Part shown: positions 46,619-58,500 of the stretch, piece by piece
Position numbering within the stretch: the first letter of the stretch is position 1
Layout of the letters: every line of letters starts with the position of its first letter
Source of the DNA: Takakia lepidozioides
Lineage: Eukaryota > Streptophyta > Takakiopsida > Takakiales > Takakiaceae
Assembly: GCA_030704615.1 (NCBI GenBank)
Contig: CM060733.1
Coordinates: 74,624,907 to 74,688,906 of the forward strand
Direction of reading: 5' to 3'
Length of the DNA: 64,000 bases
Notes under the pieces: model-generated
What the model was told of the DNA's origin: nothing
Database searches by the model: none
Seen by the model: the letters and a program-made list of their open reading frames with translations, nothing else
Made by a program: the position numbers and the translations under genes

Positions 46619-48244
46619 GTGCAGCTCCCTGTGACGTTCATAGGAGGAGTTGCGGTTGCCCAGCGAGGCAAGATGCCGACACTAGCAGCATTCACAGCGG
46701 CAGTGAGTTGGCCTAGAGAGTTGCTTGAGGGCAACGCTCATTCAGAGGATGCGCCATCTCCGGGAGAGCAGGATGACATGTATGGTATGGCGGAGTTGCC
46801 TACCATGGTTGCTCAGACTCCATTGTGGGGCACGAGCAAGGATTTGCAGTGGGTTGCTGATCGACGGGTGCAACAAGCCTGGGTAGAGGCTTTTGTACCG
46901 TCAGGAGAGGAGGAGAGTGCGGGGATTGCACCAGGACCACCTCAATTGTCTCCATTGGACACCACATCTATTGTGTGGCAGTATCCGGATGAAGGCATTT
47001 GTCTTCTGGACTTGTTTGGCGGGATCAGCACCGGATTGGCTGCTGTGTTACAGGCAGGTGTACGAGTTTGGCGTTACCTATATGTGGAGAGGGATAAGAC
47101 TGCACGACGCATTTCACTTCGCCATGTTGCTTAGTTGGTGTAGCGGTACCCTGAGTTGTTGCCGGTGTCTACAGTTCGTGGATATCAGCAGGCCTTGCCA
47201 GCAGATATTTCGTTGCTGGGGGCACAGGATTTGGAGCGGGTTGGCTCCATTGATCTGGTAGTGGCAGGTTGGCCCTGCCAATGGCATTCATCAGCCAGGC
47301 ATGGCAATGGATTGCGAGACTCGAGGTCGGGTCTGTTTTGGGAGATGGTGTGGGTTTTGCGCCACTTGCAGCTTCATCAAGTTGTATCTCCAGCATACAT
47401 CTTGGAGAATGTGCCACTGATGGGCGATTCTCAAGCCAGGGTGATGGCCAGTGTGCATCAAGTCCGGTCGTGGCTTGGGTCAGCAGTGTTGCTAGATGCA
47501 GCTACAGTGGGGTCACGGGCTCATCGTCCACGGCTATGGTGGACTAACTTGATGCCACCCGCACTGCTCAAGCGTGCATTTGATGGGGTGCAGCGGCCAG
47601 CACATCTCATAGTGGATAGTATTCTGGACACAGGGAGGCAGTCTCAGCGTATGAGACATGATGACCGTTCGCCTTTGGCAGTGGTCAACAAGGTGGGTCA
47701 ACCACGAGCAACATTACCTACACTGCTCAGCTTCCCAGGATCGCATGCTTTCCGGGATAGTGGACCTGGCCTCCTGTGGGATGCTCAGTTGCAGCAGTTA
47801 GTGGAGCCTAATGTTGACGAGCGTGAGCGGGCAATGGGTTTTACCACTGGTACCACGGCGGTGTCGTCTCTTTTTGAGGCATCACGTTGTCAGGTGTTGG
47901 GGCAAGCAATGGATCTCAATTGCTTGATCTGGATTATCAGCTTGGCTATGGCTGAGCAACGCAGAGTGCGGATTACGCTTCCCTTGATGCTCTCTCTGCC
48001 TACCGAGACGGTCCAGGTAGTGAGTGGGGGCAAGCATGTGAGGACCACGGGGTGTATGCATCCATGGCACACGTGGGAGGTGCTCGAGGTTCAGAGGGAG
48101 TTGGCAGCCAAGGTGGCGGTGATAGATGAGGTTGGGGATTTTTCTCGGGTGGAGGAAGTCCTTGAGGATAAGATGATGGGGCAGGATGAGGCCTTGTCAC
48201 TGACTGAGCAGGTAGGGAGTACTACTCAAGAGGTTGCAACATAG
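46619..48244 (+). pseudogene. C5 cytosine DNA methyltransferase domain inside the gypsy polyprotein
   Basis: After a linker of about 120 residues, C5-MTase motifs appear in conventional order. Motif I is LLDLFGGISTGLAAVLQAG (about 47,000-47,060); motif II ends in LYVERD; motif IV is VVAGWPCQWHS with the Pro-Cys catalytic pair (about 47,262-47,294); motif VI is YILENVP (47,398-47,418); motif VIII is RAHRPRLWW (47,518-47,544). A motif IX/X region carries ERERAMGF...TG and QVLGQAMDLNCLIWII (47,820-47,940). The DLFGGISTGL form of motif I is closest to DRM/DNMT3-type enzymes as I know them. Two TAG codons (47,132 and 47,141) break the frame between motifs II and IV, both at likely CAG sites, and another closes it at 48,242. 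It sits between protease and reverse transcriptase. The retained motifs suggest the ancestor was active. Confidence 0.85.
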
Positions 48245-48316
48245 CAACCACTGGACGCGTCCTCTACCTCTAAACCCACTGGACTTAAGGTTGCAGTTAC
48301 GGAGGACAATTGGGAG

Positions 48317-48324
48317 CCTGACAT
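48317..48324 (+). repeat. Left target-site duplication, CCTGACAT
   Basis: Identical to the octamer at 62,244-62,251 and directly abuts the inverted-repeat end of copy B. Confidence 0.85.
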
Positions 48325-48375
48325 GAGGTTTGCTATTTCATGAGCATGAGCGGCATGAGCAGAGTAGTAACACAA
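48325..48375. repeat. Left terminal inverted repeat of copy B
   Basis: Core TGCTATTTCATGAGC followed by ATGAGCGGCATGAGC. It matches the inverted right end, with three mismatches in the first ten bases, and the left end of copy A at 932. Confidence 0.85.
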
Positions 48376-48569
48376 TCGGTTTTCATGAGCAGAAGTACAA
48401 ATTTCGAAAATTAAAAACAATAAAAAACAATAAAAACAATAATTTAATGCAATGTGTCAGGAAAAACAAATATATTATTCGGCCCCTTGAAGGGAAAATT
48501 GCACTTTTGACAGTTGTGCTCATGAAATTTCGTCTTCCGCTCATGCCAATTCCCAGCGACATGTGCAAA

Positions 48570-49015
48570 TATGGCGCCGAATTTCGCGGTAATAGGGTCC
48601 GTAACCTGAAAAAACGGCGGCGTATTTCGCGGCAATAGGTCTGTCTGGCGAAAAATGGTGCCGAATTCCGCGGCTATAGGTCCCCTCATGACAGGTAATT
48701 CGGCGCCATTTTTCCAGTGCATGTTCGGACTTAGCCAGTTTTCGGCGCAAAATAGGGAAATTCGGCGCCATTTTTCCAGACACTGTACCAGTGCATGTTG
48801 GGACTTAGCCAGTTTTCGGCCCAAAAAAGAGAAATTCGGCGCCATTTTTCCAGACACGGTACCAGTGCCTGTTGGGACTTAGCCAGTTTTCGGCCCCAAA
48901 AAGAGAAATTCGGCGCCATTTTCCCAAACACAGGTACCAGTGCATGTTGGGACTTAGCGAGTTTTCGGCCCCAAAAAGAGAATTTCGGCGCCATTTTTCC
49001 AGAAATGGCCCCAGA
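48570..49015. repeat. Left subterminal array of copy B
   Basis: Three to four units of about 85-95 bp contain GTTGGGACTTAGCCAGTTTT, CGGCCC(C)AAAAA, GAGAAATTCGGCGCCATTTT and CCAG. The outer part has inverted versions (GGCGCCGAATTTCGCGGTAA). The unit is related to the intronic array at 58,835-59,640. Confidence 0.8.
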
Positions 49016-49157
49016 ACTGCTTCTGTTGGATCTCAGTTTGAATGGAATATTGCCTCATTCCAGGAGTTTTGGGGTGCATTTCATTACACTGCAAAAAAAA
49101 GTCTGATACAGCAAAGTGCATTTGAAAATATCCATATGGAGGATTCCGTTTGCCCCA

Positions 49158-52100
49158 TCAATGATTTCTGGAATCCCTAAGGAGGAGTTTGTGCAGCTCG
49201 TTCACGCTCAACGCCGGTGCATGAATAAAGTCATCAATAGTCACGTTCATCCTCAACCTCTTCAAGTAAATGTAATACAGATGCTTGCACGGATAATACT
49301 TCGAACCCTTCTTTGCTTCCATCAACGAGAAGTCCGTACAGTTGCAAGTCGGCTCCACTCCAATCGTAATTGTGTATACATCGTCGCGTACAGCCGAGCC
49401 GGCCGTTGCCATCCGATACACACGCCCAAGGCCGGGTGGGGGTACGTCCACGGAGCTCTGAATAGTGCAAGCCATCCCAAGAGCATTGGCAATCCGAGTC
49501 TCATTCAACTTGTTGGGAGGGTGTCGTCTCTTCACTCTTCCGAATCGCATTGTGGGATGTGCAGAATTGTCCAATCCGTCTCTACTGGACCGAGCAGTAT
49601 GCAATGGCTGGGTCTGAGGAACCGGAAATGCGTGGGCCGGGATGTCTGTGCGTTGCACCATTCGAAATCCTGCTGCAGATAGAGCATCCGCCTCATTCTG
49701 AGAGAGGCTGCAACCCGGTGCAACAGGCCAGACGCCTGGAGGCTCCGGCATTCCCTGAATCCCGTACTTGGGCTTGCCAAATACACAGGTCATTATGTCG
49801 TGCCTACAGAACCAAAATGTCTGCGTTGTGGCGTGAGCAAATGTGGGAGTCAAAAATCTGCCGCTGAAACAAGGTGCAGGTACAGCACCGTGTGGGTTCC
49901 TCCGAATCATCTCACCACAGCGTGCTCTCGTATCCACCCGGATGGCGCAACACTTCCCTCGAAATGCCGGCAATGTCCTCGCAATTCTCCACTGTGACTC
50001 CGACACTCTTGTCTCCACAATGGGAATGTTGTATTGCTTTACTACAGATGGCTCGTTATGTTGCCGGGGCACGCGCCCTGTGCTCAAAGGAGATGGCGAT
50101 CTTGAACGTGCAGGACTTCCGGTGCTCGACGAGACCTCCTCGGACAACATCACCGGACCACGAGGGAGCGTGCGAATATTCTTGTCAGCTCGCCATGAAT
50201 CCTCTTCTCCGCCAGGTGCCTCGTCAAGTCTTCGTCTCACTGGACGGGTATGAACATCTCCTTCCAAATGTTGGCCTCTTCGCAGCAATGGCGTGTCCCG
50301 AAGGCCCTCTCGCAAGGCCGCCGCCCACTTCCGAGGATTCTTCGATCTGGAGGCAGTCCGCATCAGCATTTCCTGCCTGTCCGGCCCCAAGCCCCACTGT
50401 TTCCCTTTCAAGAACTCGTTGTACCTGCATTGCTGCATAATTGACCTCACAATGTCCTCCGTTGTGGCAGTGAGGATGTCCACCAGATGCGCCGCAGAGG
50501 AGGCACGCCAGGAAGAGTGCACTGATTCGGCCATGTTTGTCGTGGGCATGTCGGTGTCGGAGTCGAGACACATTTCCTGCACAAGCACATGTTGAGGTTA
50601 CAAGCAAGTTACAAATATGGCCAAGAATAATATCCAACGGGACGCGAATTCGTGCAACTCACCTCCCGCATATAGTCGCCGAACTGGAGGAAACGATAAT
50701 GCCACCATGCTAGCCAACTGACCATTGCTCCTTCGTCTGATTTCCTTACAGCACCTGACGATGTCCACCAAGCCCGTATGCATGCAAACTGTGTCTCTGC
50801 ATCATCCAAGGTGGGAGCGCGCTTCCACGCAAGGCACATGGAACGGTGCTCCTCTCTGAAATCTGGCGCCACGAGCCTGGTTGTGTACTGCGAAAGGCTC
50901 TGCAGAAAGTGGAACCCACAAGATCTCTCCTTGCCTTCCATGGGAACATTGGGGTCTTGCCCGTACACCCTTCGGATGGCAGCCCAATTTGCTTGTGCGT
51001 TGTCCGCCATGAAACCACGAAATTGGGAGGGGGCAATCCCGCCTTGGCCATCTGTTCGTTTATTCCCTGCCAAAGAAGCATCTCCGATTGTGTGTCCTCT
51101 CCTTTCATCTCACAAATAGCAATTGTCATTAGCATCCTGCAGTGGGTGTCGTAGACATGTGCACCCATTGTCACCCACTGGTGATTTGTAATTCGCTTGA
51201 TATGGTCGAACATGACCCAACTGTTTGACAAGTTCCCACTCGTCATCCTGTCGACCAGTTCGACGCCACTGCCAGGTCCACACGTGGACATTTTGAATAC
51301 GAAACAACGATCTGCCTCAGTCCCTTGTCCTGGAAACCTACTTCCATGAATGTAGTCATATCCACATCGTCGCTTCACCTCCAGAATGGAGTGCATATCC
51401 GAGCCACGCCCAATTTTCTGTTTGCATGAGACAATGTGGTTTCGGACATTCGGTGAACATACGTGGGACACCGACTCTAGCAATGCCTCCATTTCCTTCT
51501 CGTCGAGAGGAACTCTATCCGAGCCGTCTTCCGACATAATTCTGGCCAATGCCATCTTATGGGCGGCTTGGAGCTGTATCTGTTTGGGTTTGGCACCCGG
51601 TCTCAACTTAACCTCCTCCTGAACGAGCTGCTCTGCTTCGTGGGCAGCCTCCCGCGAGTTCCCCCTCGCCAATTTGTGACAATGGGAACCAACGTGTATG
51701 CAAGCTCGGGTGAGGTCAGGGAAACGGTGCAACACATAGAACTGCTTGGCATTACAAACAGACATGCAGTGTGGTGGTTCTTTGCAATGCGCACACTTAA
51801 ATGTGGAGTTCGGAACCTTCTCCTGAGCTCGAAATGGTTGGTGAGCTGTGCCTGTCCAATCGGTCTCGTTCCTGTGACCTCTGGATTTAAAGTGGAAGCA
51901 AGTTGGGGAGAAACACCGCAACGCGCCCGCACAAACAACGTAGCGCACCCGCACACCATCAAGCATCTTCATGCTGGTGGTTTTGGTAACGCACCAAGGA
52001 TGACCGTCATGTTTTCTATCCATATCTGTCAACATTCCGGACGCCCTCGAGTAGTCCGCCCGAGGAGGGAACTCAAAGAAGACATTACCGTCGACGTCGG

Positions 52101-52749
52101 CGGGAAGGCATGTAACCGATTTAATTGTGAACTTGCTGTAGTCCAGCCCGGCCAGCTCCGACCGGTGTCCCTCCAGGTGAAGCCCTCGCAGAATTTCTAG
52201 AATAGATCGAACTGCGGTGCTCGTGCTGGGAATATGACTCCCTCCTCCACTGACGTCCATTGAGGACTTGCCTGATCTCCAGGACGACCTCGGAACTTCC
52301 ATGACCTCGTCTGAGTCGGACAGGTTGTGAACAACCCGGTTCTCGGTCGTCTTCATGGATGGGTTCGGCTCTGGATTTACTTCGTTGCGGACTTCTCTCT
52401 TTGAGGTACCCACTCTCTGATTCGCGGATTGTTTCGTGGAAGGCGCCAGGATAGACGGTGCATTTGGCGGGCAAATGAAGTCCCCAACAGCCCTGTATAT
52501 GACGCTGTCCGATGGTGGAACTCGCCATTCCCTGCCATCGCCGAAATCATCGTGGAGCACAACAATACTCTCGACAACAAGGCCGTTTGAGTCCTTCCTT
52601 TCCTCCTCCAAAAAAACCGACCCCGGTTTCAGGTGGTATCGAACGCACAGATATTTCTCCATCACCCGGCAGGTGTCCCCTCTGCACGGAAATGAAGCTC
52701 TATGCTCGTGAGGAGGGCAGTACACTGTAGCGCTCGGGTTTTCCGCCAT
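49158..52749 (-). CDS. Transposase of copy B (DDE, CxxH, SWIM zinc finger)
   Basis: Two exons: 52,749-50,663 and 50,576-49,158, with an 86-bp GT-AG intron joined in phase (REV-type donor GTGAGT, acceptor GCAG). The product is about 1,168 aa. N-terminal half: acidic linker and a Cys/His block near residues 315-345 (CAHCKEPPHCMSVC...). Catalytic core: first Asp in HVYDTHCRML (about 530), second in FMADNAQANW (about 580), then CGFH, the CxxH motif, at about 605, and the Glu in DDAETQF (about 650). C-terminus: SWIM finger CNC...YPCKH (about 1,105-1,125). One base is missing near 51,020 compared with copy A (CCACGAAATT against CCATGGAAATT), breaking the frame just before the second Asp. It is otherwise open, so either recently inactivated or a sequencing error. 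The start at 52,749 is the first Met of the region conserved with copy A; an in-frame Met at 52,881 is also possible. Confidence 0.85.
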
Positions 52750-53039
52750 GGGAGATGTGCACACAAGACTGCCAGGATGGCGTGCGGGGAAGCTCCCTGG
52801 TAGAAGGGGGTGCAGCGATGGGAATGAATGCGATGCCGATTTGTCCGAGCGACGAAGCCTGATCCAAATCCAGGGAGCCAACTATCTCAAAAATCCACAG
52901 TCAGAGTGTTAATGAACCTTGTCTCCGGAATGCGGCCCCTCGTCTTTGCGCAATAACTGCCAACGGTATGCAGTCAGAAAGTGGGGGGCCGTCCGGATGA
53001 TGACGGCTGAAGGGGATAAGCCGGCACCGTGCCGTCACA

Positions 53040-55370
53040 TTACTACCCCCGAATGGAAATTCGGCACCCAACATCCAACAGAGGAAGCCCGGATGAAGTC
53101 GCCTCGGGCGCAGAGGCCGGAGTGTGTGCGACAGAGAACATCCCCTGGATGGAGATTCGGCGCCGAATTTCCATCCGGTCCCCCAAAGGGAGTCGTGTCG
53201 GGGGGTCAGGCCGAAAACTGGACGGCATAAAACATCCCCAGATGGAAAAACGGCGCCGAATTTCCATCCGGGGCGATTCGGATGCAGTCGGGAGGGGGAG
53301 TGGCCTGCAGTTGGCTGTCACATTTCAACCCCGGACGGAAATTCGGCAACGAATATCGAACAGGGGACGCCCGGATGAAGTCGCCTGGGGCACAGAGGCC
53401 GGCCAGTGTGCGACAGAGAACATCCCCTGGACGGCCATTCGGCGCCGAATTTCCATCCGGGCCCCCCCAAAGGAAGTGTTGTCGGGGGTCAGAGCGAAAA
53501 CTGGCCGACATAAAAACCTCCACAGATGGGAAAACGGCGCCGAATTTCAATTCGGGGCCGTTCCAATGCAGTCGGGGAGGGGGGAGAGGTCGGAACCTGG
53601 CAGTCATATTTCAATCCCCGGGACGGAAATTCGGCACCGAATATCCAACAGAGCGGCGGAGAGGCGGCACCTCTCCGACAGAGACCGTCCCCCGGATGGA
53701 GATTCGGCGCCGAATTTCCATCCAGCAGGTAAGTGGAATCTCGGATGGATGGAGATTCGGCGCCAAATTTCCATCCTGCAGGTAATTCGAATCCCGGACG
53801 AATGGAAATTCGGCGCCGAATTTCCATCCAGCAGGTAAGTGGAATCTCGGATGGATGGAGATTCGGCGCCGAATTTCCATCCTGCAGGTAATTCGAATCC
53901 CGGACGAATGGAAATTCGGCGCCGAATTTCCATCCAGCAGGTAAGTGGAATCTCGGATGGATGGAGATTCGGCGCCGAATTTCCATCCTGCAGGTAATTC
54001 GAATCCCGGACGAATGGAAATTCGGCGCCGAATTTCCATCCAGCAGGTAAGTGGAATCTCGGATGGATGGAGATTCGGCGCCGAATTTCCATCCTGCAGG
54101 TAATTCGAATCCCGGACGAATGGAAATTCGGCGCCGAATTTCCATCCAGCAGGTAAGTGGAACCTCGGATGGATAGAGATTCGGCGCCGAATTTCCATCC
54201 TGCAGGTAATTCGAATCCCTGCTGGATGGAGATTCGGCGCCGGATTTCCATCATGCAGGTAATTCGAATCACGGATGAATGGAAATTCGGCGCCGAATTT
54301 CCATCCAGCAGGTAAGTCGAATCCCCAATAAATGGAAATCCGGCGCCGAATTTCCATCCAGCAGGTAAGTCGGATCAGTGCCGTATGGATATTCGGCGCC
54401 GGATTTCCACTCGCCATTATTTCTGAGCGAGGAATTACCTTCGTGCAGGTAATTCCCATATAAGAATTACCTTCGTGCAGGTAATTCGCATACAAGAATT
54501 ACCTTCGTGCAGGTAATTTCCAGATGACAATTACCTTCCTGCAGGTAATTCCAATCGATGTTTATTCCTCGTCCAGAATTACCTGCACAAAGGTAATTTT
54601 CATCTGGAAATTACCTGCACGAAGGTAATTCTTGTATGCGAATTACCTGCACGAAGGTAATTCTTATATGGGAATTACCTGCACGAAGGTAATTCCTCGC
54701 TCAGAAATAAATGGCGAATGGAAATTCGGCGCCGAATATCCATATGGCACCGATCCGACTTACCTGCTGGATGGAAATTCGGCGCCGAATTTCCATTCAT
54801 CCACGATTCGAATTACCTGCAGGATGGAAATTCGGCGCCGAATTACCTGCTTCAGGGAAATTTGGCGCACCGCCCTACCTACGCGGATGGAAATTCGGCG
54901 CCGGATTTCCATCCGCGCGCATCCGAATTACCTGCTCGAAGGAAATTTGGCGCACCGCCCTCCTGCGCGGATGGAAATTCGGCGCCGGATTTCCATCCGC
55001 GCGCATCCGAATTACCTGCTTGAAGGAAATTTGGCGCACCGCCCTACCTGCGCGGATGGAAATTCGGCGCCGGATTTCCATCCGCGCGCATCCGAATTAC
55101 CTGCTTGAAGGAAATTTGGCGCACCGCCCTACGTGCGCGGATGGAAATTCGGCGCCGGATTTCCATCCGCGCGCATCCGAATTACCTGCTTGAAGGAAAT
55201 TTGGCGCACCGCCCTACGTGCGCGGATGGAAATTCGGCGCCGGATTTCCATCCGCGCGCATCCGAATTACCTGCTTGAAGGAAATTTGGCGAACCGCCCT
55301 ACCTGCGCGGATGGAAATCGGCGCCGGATTTCCATCCGCGCGCATCCGAATTACCTGCGTGAGGGAAATT
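53040..55370. repeat. Central palindromic array of copy B
   Basis: Made of GAAATTCGGCGCCGAATTTC palindromes and GAATTACCTGCAGGTAATTC palindromes. From about 53,690 to 54,250, units of exactly 106 bp repeat (starts 53,723, 53,829, 53,935, 54,041 and 54,147), each with two GGCGCC palindromes separated by a CCTGCAGG- or CAGCAGG-type spacer. From about 54,850 to 55,370, units of 84-85 bp repeat (54,925, 55,009, 55,094, 55,179, 55,264 and 55,348) with GCGCGGATGGAAATTCGGCG arms. 53,040-53,690 is more diverged. Long frames in this region are repeat translations. It lies between the divergent 5' ends of the two genes. Confidence 0.9.
54255..54840. repeat. Large dyad at the centre of the array
   Basis: The left arm (about 54,255-54,555) and right arm (about 54,575-54,840) are near-perfect reverse complements. 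Matching features include ATTTCTGAGCGAGGAATTAC, three copies of a GAATTACCTTCGTGCAGGT-type element per arm, GGATATTCGGCGCC, and the CAGCAGGTAAGTCGGATC segment. The axis lies near 54,565. The RNA or single strand could form a hairpin of about 270-300 bp. Confidence 0.85.
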
Positions 55371-55585
55371 CCGGGACTGTTTTCGTCGATTTTCTTCCGA
55401 CATGGAGGGCTTCATCCGACATTTAATTGCGCAGTTGGGCAATAAATGTCGACGGCCGTCGGTTATTATTCGGGCTGGCGACGCATGGCTTCCTGGACAC
55501 GTACCCTAAATCTCATGCTATACTTGGCTTAACATGGTATTCCAGGCATGTACCCCAAAAAAGGAGATCTTTTTGGCTGGGACTT

Positions 55586-58500
55586 ATGCCGCCTGAAGGG
55601 CGTGGCTCTCCTGAGAGAGACCTCAGATCCAGACCGCGGCGGAAGTTGAAAGCTCTGTACTACGGACGACGGCCAATCTCTCGCATGGCCAAACTGAAGC
55701 TCCAGCAGGAGATTCCAGTGTCTTGCTCACAACCTGCGCCAACTGAAGCCGAGTACTCTCAGGCAAGCCACTTCTGCTTTCGGTTTGTTCGATTTCTTTT
55801 TTGCTTTCGCTTCGTTACCTCGCTTTGTTTCTGCATCTTCATCCTGGCTTTGCTTTATGAGTGAACTTTAGATAGTTGACTGAACCTTAGATTGTTTGCA
55901 ATGCGTGTGCAAATCCGGCAGCTCTGGAGAAGGCTGCTTGTGCATGTCATTCTTAGGCAATGGTTGCATTTGTTTTCATTGTTGTTGCATGGCTCTCCAT
56001 ACTTCCTAAACTTGTTATGTTTTCATTTTTGCTACATGATTGCTGCTATGGTGGTTGCGCTGCTGCTTTTTGCACCACTGTTGGTGTTCACGATTTTTGT
56101 CAATCACAGAGTGACGACGAGCCCGGCACGCTGGTGGTATCATCGACAGCTCCAACTCATCGCATGTTTGAATCGCCCAACTTGGGGCGAGAGGGCAAAC
56201 TTAAATCTTTTGTTGGTGGACGGGAGGACTTGCAACGAGATTACGATAGAGTAGGCATTGGGGAGGTTGGTGCAGGCGGCATGGCAGGTGAAGGGCGTGA
56301 GGACATGAGGACAGCAGATCCGGCAATGGAGGTTGTTCATGCACATGCAGTAGGGCCCGCCCACGCAAAGAAAAAGAAGAAAGCTAAGCACATGCAATCC
56401 CGGCGAGAGAGCAGTCACGGGCTGCGGAGGGGGAGTGAGCAGTGCGCGCGAGGGTGTCAGTTCGCCTCAATCAAAGGTGGTCGTCCTGGAGGGCTCCCCT
56501 GTTGCTAGCCCTAGTAAGAAACAGAAAGCCCGTGAGAGGGCAAAAGAGAGGGCAAAAGAACAGACGAGACAGAATGCTAGCAAGGAGGAAAGACAAAAGG
56601 CAGCTGAAGAGGCCAGGGGTGCCCAAATGACAGATGCCAATGTAAGCGAGGGACACACAGAGACGGTGGATCCCTACAAGACACCACAGAGAGGCAGTAG
56701 CACACCGGTTAGACCATCGCGGGCAAGTGCAGCCCCCGCAATTACCCATACGGTGGAGAGTGGAGGAGAGGAAAGAACACCTGAAAGAGCACCGATTGTG
56801 CAAGTTCGAGGTGAAGCCAGGGAGAGGGCAGTAGAGACGACGAGAGTGCTGGAGGTGGTTTCGCAGGTGGCTGACCCTGTTGAGGAGGACGACATGGATG
56901 TTTCTGACCAGGATGACATTCTCCCGGACATCCCCAGGCCCCAAACCCGGAGCATACAGGCTGGATTTGGCGGTCTTGGTGGGCTGCCGGAAAACCCCTC
57001 TGCAGCAGACGTCATGTCTGAGGCGGATATGAAGTTGGCCGCTGCCAAGATGTTGGAGGCAACCCACAGCAACATTGGCAGGGTGCTGGGGGGCATGGTG
57101 TACCCGGCCAAGCTTCGAATTCCCATTTGCCGCTTGGTGTCATTGCAGGTGGTGAGACCTGCCCTCCCAGGCGATATCGACAAGCTGAAATTCTCTTTCC
57201 GGGATGGATATCGAATGGGGTCTGCCGCCTTTTACGTTTCCATTGAGAACGACCACGGAGCTTCCCGTGCCCACACTTCCGATGAGGTGGACAAATGGGG
57301 TCCCCATTGGCAAACGCAAAATGAGGAGTTCGAGAGATCGATTGCTAGTGATCCTCTTTTCCAGCACATGTCCGGTAAGATGTTCTACGTGTGGGACGGC
57401 AATCATCGCCTCCTGGCATGGATGGAGCACATTGCCCAAGCCCACCCCAACGATCTCGATTGGCATTTCGCCGTCGATTGTGTTGTGCTGAAGGTTGCGG
57501 GGCCCAAAGATCGCAGTCTTCTCAAAGCTGCAATGGCCGACATCAACTCGTAAGCTACAACCCCTCTCGCTTTTGGACTTTGAATTTGGAAGTCATTTCA
57601 TTGCGAATCCTCATATATGATGAAAATTCCCATTTCAGTATTGTTTGATGGAAATGTGGCACTGCAGGGTGACTGAGAATGCCTTCATTGCCACCAACTT
57701 GTCCCATATGCTCTTCCGAGTGAAGGATGTCGGGAAGCAGGGGGTGCAAGAGTTTGCCAATTCCCTCAGTGCCGACCTCCTGCGCAAGTCGGAGGCAAAG
57801 GCAGACAGAACCTGGTATAGGCTGAGCGTCGACGCCATGGTGGACTACATATTTCGGGTAAAGCTCCTGCAGTTTTGTTGAGCTAATTTGTCTCTCCTCC
57901 CCCAATAGAAGAAATTGTGTTGAGCAGGATCTCTAATCTTATGTGCTGCTTTTCGACAGACGAAAATACAGCAGGATTTGGCACATGCGCGGAGGTTCTA
58001 CATGGAGTCAGAGGAGAAGAATCCAACCCTCCCGGAACTCGAATCGTATGTCAAAGCTGCGGAGGTGAGGGCCCGCATAAAGTACAAGTCGCGGATGGTA
58101 AAGTACGTGGCCATAGCTGATCCCGCCCTTGGTGCCGACTTTCTGGTGGAGGTGGGAAAGCACTACTCTCGCGCTCTGAAGCCCACGATGACATTGGAGA
58201 AGCTCCATCGTCTAGCCACATCCTGTGTGGATGCAACAGAAAAGGTGATACATTCTTAACCAAATTGTGGTGGCAACAACTCCTTTTTGTGGTGTTTGGC
58301 GCTTACGAATATGCTGGGTGGTTGGACAGACCCGGTGGCTCCAAATCTGGAATGGTTCCCAAAGTACCAGGGACATGTGGAGCTTCCCCAAACCGGACAA
58401 ACTCTCTGACCCCACATTCGACATGTGGATGAACCGCATGACATGGTGGTTTCAGGTACTTCCCCACGCTTCGTTTGGGGCTTGTACTCTAGTAGGGGTG

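Noticed and set aside
44097-48244. Possible genetic-code change (TAG/TAA read as Gln)
   Set aside because: TGA also appears at Arg sites, and long clean genes (PP1, copy B transposase, passenger gene) use CAG/CAA for Gln with no internal TAG. C-to-T decay explains the pattern.
53489-54495. Minus-strand open frames of 218-294 codons with a repeated MEIRRRISI-type motif
   Set aside because: They are translations of the 106-bp palindromic repeat. Because the units are palindromic and lack stops, similar frames are open on both strands. No codon bias or start context supports a gene.
53690-55370. Regularly spaced palindromes resembling a CRISPR array
   Set aside because: The whole unit is conserved, including the spacers; units are 85-106 bp, and the setting is a eukaryotic transposon with no cas genes.
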